DNA of 6,225 bases from Treponema sp. (GTDB lineage: Bacteria > Spirochaetota > Spirochaetia > Treponematales > Breznakiellaceae): NCBI GenBank assembly GCA_031279925.1, contig JAITHQ010000244.1:1-6225 (forward strand), written 5' to 3'. The notes below the pieces were generated by a model that made no database searches, had not been told where the DNA came from, and saw only the letters and a program-made list of their open reading frames with translations. The position numbers and the translations under genes were made by a program. Shown in pieces: positions 5,238-6,225 of the stretch; position 1 is the first letter of the stretch, and every line of letters begins with the position of its first letter.

Positions 5238-5531
5238 TTATGTGGCTGTGGGGGCAAGGATCCGCTGGAGCGCGGAACCGGGTTTTTTAAGCTCCCGTGA
5301 GCCACGGGTTATTTTACAGAGTGAAAGACCAAGGTTCCGGGCGATTTCCCGCTGCGGGGTTCTCCGTTCCAGAGCCTTGACCAGGGCCCAGCGGGCGGCT
5401 ATATCCGCCGTTTCCGCCGGGGTAAGCAGGCAGCGCAGCAGATCTTCGACAAGGCCGCTGTCGGATGTATTTGCAAGCGCCTCCGCCAGTTCCCTCAAGT
5501 TCTCTGTTACCCTTGGATCGTTAATATCCAT
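5238..5531 (-). CDS. trpR: Trp repressor (TrpR/YerC family)
   Basis: From the ATG at 5531 this is a 97-residue all-helical DNA-binding protein. It matches E. coli TrpR over LLRCLLTPAETADIAARWALVKALERRTPQREIARNLGLSLCKITRGSRELKK, aligned by memory. Residues equal to tryptophan contacts Thr44 (LTP), Arg54 (AARW) and Arg84 (ITRGS) of E. coli TrpR are kept, so tryptophan as co-repressor is plausible; Ser88 is replaced by Glu. One residue is missing between the LTP helix and the helix-turn-helix (TPQREIARNLGLSLCKITRGS). Two earlier in-frame ATGs (5549 and 5615) would give 103 or 125 residues, but the added N-terminus MPPPLSCSFPLLSIKSLFLP does not look like TrpR and no start has a clear Shine-Dalgarno. 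The gene leads an operon with the DUF4954-like gene. No trp biosynthetic gene is in the window. Confidence 0.88.
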   Translation of the reverse strand: MDINDPRVTENLRELAEALANTSDSGLVEDLLRCLLTPAETADIAARWALVKALERRTPQREIARNLGLSLCKITRGSRELKKPGSALQRILAPTAT

Positions 5532-5545
5532 GTGGATAGTATACT
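5525..5545. promoter_or_regulatory. Palindromes and -10-like box at the trpR start
   Basis: TATCC-ATGT-GGATA (5525-5538) is a perfect inverted repeat over the trpR start codon, and AGTATACT (5538-5545) is a perfect 8-bp palindrome directly upstream. On the minus strand the latter gives TATACT (5543-5538), a good -10 box only 6 nt before the ATG, so transcription would begin at or near the start codon. The -35 position reads about TTTTCC, a poor match. A TrpR autoregulatory operator here is inference; the site is not the E. coli trp operator sequence. Confidence 0.35.
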
Positions 5546-5646
5546 GCATTGGAACCGGCAGGAAAAGGCTTTTTATAGAAAGGAGAGGGAAAGAACAGGA
5601 GAGAGGGGGCGGCATATTTATAGTTGTTCCCCTTAAGAATAACTAA

Positions 5647-5775
5647 GAGCCTGTTCAAAATCTGGAATTTTGGCGTTGCAAACGCCAAAATTGTACCTTG
5701 CAGGCTCCAAAAGAGCCCAAAAATCGGGTTTTTTGCGGTCAATAGACCGAAAAAAACCACAATTTGAACAGGCTC
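5647..5775. mobile_element. 129-bp MITE, copy 2 (TAA target duplication)
   Basis: This is the second copy of the element at 2733-2861, in the same orientation and of identical length, with 123 of 129 bases equal. TAA flanks both sides (5644-5646 and 5776-5778). The differences are three adjacent bases that turn the first hairpin loop from TGC to GCA, plus single changes that weaken the other hairpins (CCCGA to CCCAA, GACCGC to GACCGA, TTCTA to TTGTA). The decayed stems suggest that copy 1 is closer to the active form, assuming perfect stems are ancestral. It lies 115 bp upstream of the preferred trpR start. There is no coding capacity, and frames running through it are not genes. Confidence 0.85.
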
Positions 5776-5785
5776 TAAAGAAGGT

Positions 5786-5869
5786 CCACGGATTACATGG
5801 ATTAACACGGATTTCAGTTCCCCAGAACCGGTGTAATCCATGAAAATCCGTGCAATCCGTGGATTTTTT
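5786..5869. repeat. Dispersed intergenic hairpin of the ACGGATT type
   Basis: The left arm contains about three 10-bp units (CACGGATTA, CATGGATTA, CACGGATTT, 5788-5814) and pairs imperfectly with ATCC-rich units in 5832-5862; CCACGG and CCGTGG close the stem. ATTTTTT follows at 5863-5869, so it also resembles a terminator on the plus strand. Repeats with this wording (...ATCCGTGTAATCCGTGG...) are scattered between genes in many unrelated bacterial genomes and often yield false ORFs; that is general knowledge. It directly abuts MITE copy 2. Confidence 0.65.
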
Positions 5870-5928
5870 AGGAATTCGCCGGTTCCATGGCAAGAAGCTA
5901 AAATCGAGCTTCGTCTTTATTAAGTGGA

Positions 5929-5957
5929 TTGACTATAAAGCGGTCTTTTGCTAGGAA
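5929..5957 (+). promoter_or_regulatory. Possible promoter before the 51-codon ORF
   Basis: TTGACT (5929-5934) is separated by 17 bp from TAGGAA (5952-5957), which has a TG one base upstream (5949-5950, extended -10). The -35 matches 5 of 6 consensus bases, but the -10 only 3 of 6. Transcription would start near 5964, giving an 18-nt leader to the ATG at 5982. Confidence 0.3.
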
Positions 5958-5981
5958 TATTCAAGTATATTGGGTTATTTT

Positions 5982-6137
5982 ATGATTATCCTGTCCAGAA
6001 TCGCCTCAAGCCGGGGCATGTTATGCCGGTTTGCCCCGGACGGCGGGGTTTTTCCCGCCATTTCCCCTGGCAAGACGTTTTATTCACGCCGGGGTACCCG
6101 CTATCTGTATAACGCACCGCTGTTTCTGGATAAATAG
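5982..6137 (+). CDS. Possible small ORF, 51 residues, GC-rich island
   Basis: ATG at 5982 to TAG at 6135-6137 encodes MIILSRIASSRGMLCRFAPD (residues 1-20) and a further 31 residues ending in LFLDK. I do not recognise it. In favour of coding: the frame fills a GC-rich island with AT-rich flanks, third positions are mostly G or C as in the neighbours, and a promoter-like sequence precedes it. Against: no ribosome binding site is visible before the ATG, and the DNA is full of palindromes that could instead be a structured RNA or a repeat. The peptide is basic with a short hydrophobic N-terminus but no clear signal peptide. It could also be a gene remnant. Confidence 0.3.
   Translation: MIILSRIASSRGMLCRFAPDGGVFPAISPGKTFYSRRGTRYLYNAPLFLDK
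6011..6059. repeat. GC-rich adjacent and competing hairpins
   Basis: CCGGGGCA (6011-6018) pairs with TGCCCCGG (6032-6039). Alternatively GGCAT (6015-6019) pairs with ATGCC (6023-6027). Three bases after the first stem, GGCGGG-GTTTTT-CCCGCC (6042-6059) forms a perfect 6-bp stem. Two mutually exclusive folds plus a neighbouring hairpin suggest RNA structure or a REP-like repeat inside the small ORF. Confidence 0.45.
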
Positions 6138-6176
6138 CTAGCTTAATATTAACCATATATCTAGTTAAATATTAAC
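6138..6176. repeat. Paired 16-bp AT-rich direct repeats
   Basis: CTAGCTTAATATTAAC (6138-6153) recurs as CTAGTTAAATATTAAC (6161-6176), 14 of 16 identical and 23 bp apart. Each holds a TTAATATTAA-like palindrome. Two-turn spacing suits a regulator binding twice on one face of the helix, perhaps controlling a plus-strand gene just beyond the right edge. Confidence 0.4.
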
Positions 6177-6209
6177 TTAAAAAATTCTGTTAAAAAAGTA
6201 AAATTTTTC

Positions 6210-6222
6210 TTGATATTTATCA
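6210..6222 (+). promoter_or_regulatory. Possible -35 box and palindrome at the right edge
   Basis: TTGATA (6210-6215) matches the -35 consensus at 5 of 6 positions and overlaps the perfect inverted repeat TGATA-TT-TATCA (6211-6222). The matching -10 would fall past the end of the window, so a plus-strand promoter can only be suspected. Confidence 0.25.
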
Positions 6223-6225
6223 GGT

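Noticed and set aside
5532..5615. N-terminal extension of TrpR from the ATG at 5615
   Set aside because: The extra 28 residues are low-complexity Pro/Ser/Leu/Phe, exceed the usual TrpR length and lack a well-spaced ribosome binding site (AAGGGG is 13 nt away).
5786..5862. CRISPR array suggested by short ATCCGTG/ACGGATT repeats
   Set aside because: The units are about 10 bp, adjacent without unique spacers and arranged as an inverted hairpin, and no cas genes are present.
5521..5893. Minus-strand frames of 106 and 86 codons across the right-hand repeats
   Set aside because: Their sequence is a translation of the MITE and the ACGGATT-type hairpin; frames such as NPCNPW are well-known false ORFs from such repeats.
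1..6225. tRNA, rRNA or other conserved RNA genes
   Set aside because: No cloverleaf, TTCRANYC-type T-loop in context, or rRNA-like segment was noticed on either strand.

Overview
The window looks like chromosomal DNA of a spirochete, most likely a Treponema of the moderate-GC type found in insect guts. The reasons are a TrpR-family repressor placed directly before a DUF4954-type beta-helix protein, an AlgI-type acyltransferase, small stand-alone XRE regulators, and spacers rich in short palindromic repeats. This assignment is recalled from family knowledge and was not searched; the genus is an inference. There are five confident protein genes, two weak small-ORF candidates, no RNA genes and no CRISPR array.

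Layout. (1) Positions 1-928, minus strand: the first 309 codons of an AlgI/DltB-like membrane-bound O-acyltransferase whose 3' end lies off the left edge. It is divergent from (2) a 106-residue XRE-family regulator at 1228-1548, plus strand. The 299-bp spacer between them holds a perfect 7-1-7 palindrome, a consensus -10 box, and a possible leader ORF of 33 codons with a strong ribosome binding site that overlaps the acyltransferase start. (3) Positions 1549-1998: a noncoding convergent spacer with two terminator candidates and a long imperfect hairpin. (4) Positions 1999-2691, minus strand: an MgtC/SapB-family membrane protein. (5) Positions 2692-3029: a spacer made almost wholly of repeats, including a 129-bp miniature transposable element (MITE) and a second, more degenerate palindromic cluster. 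(6) Positions 3030-5531, minus strand: a two-gene operon, trpR then a 730-residue DUF4954-like left-handed beta-helix protein, separated by 15 bp. (7) Positions 5532-6225: a second copy of the same 129-bp MITE, an intergenic hairpin of the 'CCACGGATTACATGGATT' type, a GC-rich 51-codon ORF of doubtful status, and an AT-rich right edge with paired repeats and the possible -35 box of a gene beyond the window.

The most notable observation is the MITE pair. Both copies are exactly 129 bp and about 95% identical. Both have GAGCC...GGCTC inverted ends and 3-bp target duplications (TTA and TAA), and each is built from two GAGCC/GGCTC-bounded hairpin modules. They sit in the same orientation upstream of the two minus-strand transcription units. 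The end nearest mgtC carries an outward TTGAAC hexamer placed to act as a -35 box. Half of the differences between the copies are a flip of a 3-nt hairpin loop. The genes do not form one pathway. The clearest functional link is that TrpR and the DUF4954 protein are probably co-transcribed, which suggests, without proving, tryptophan-responsive control of the beta-helix protein.
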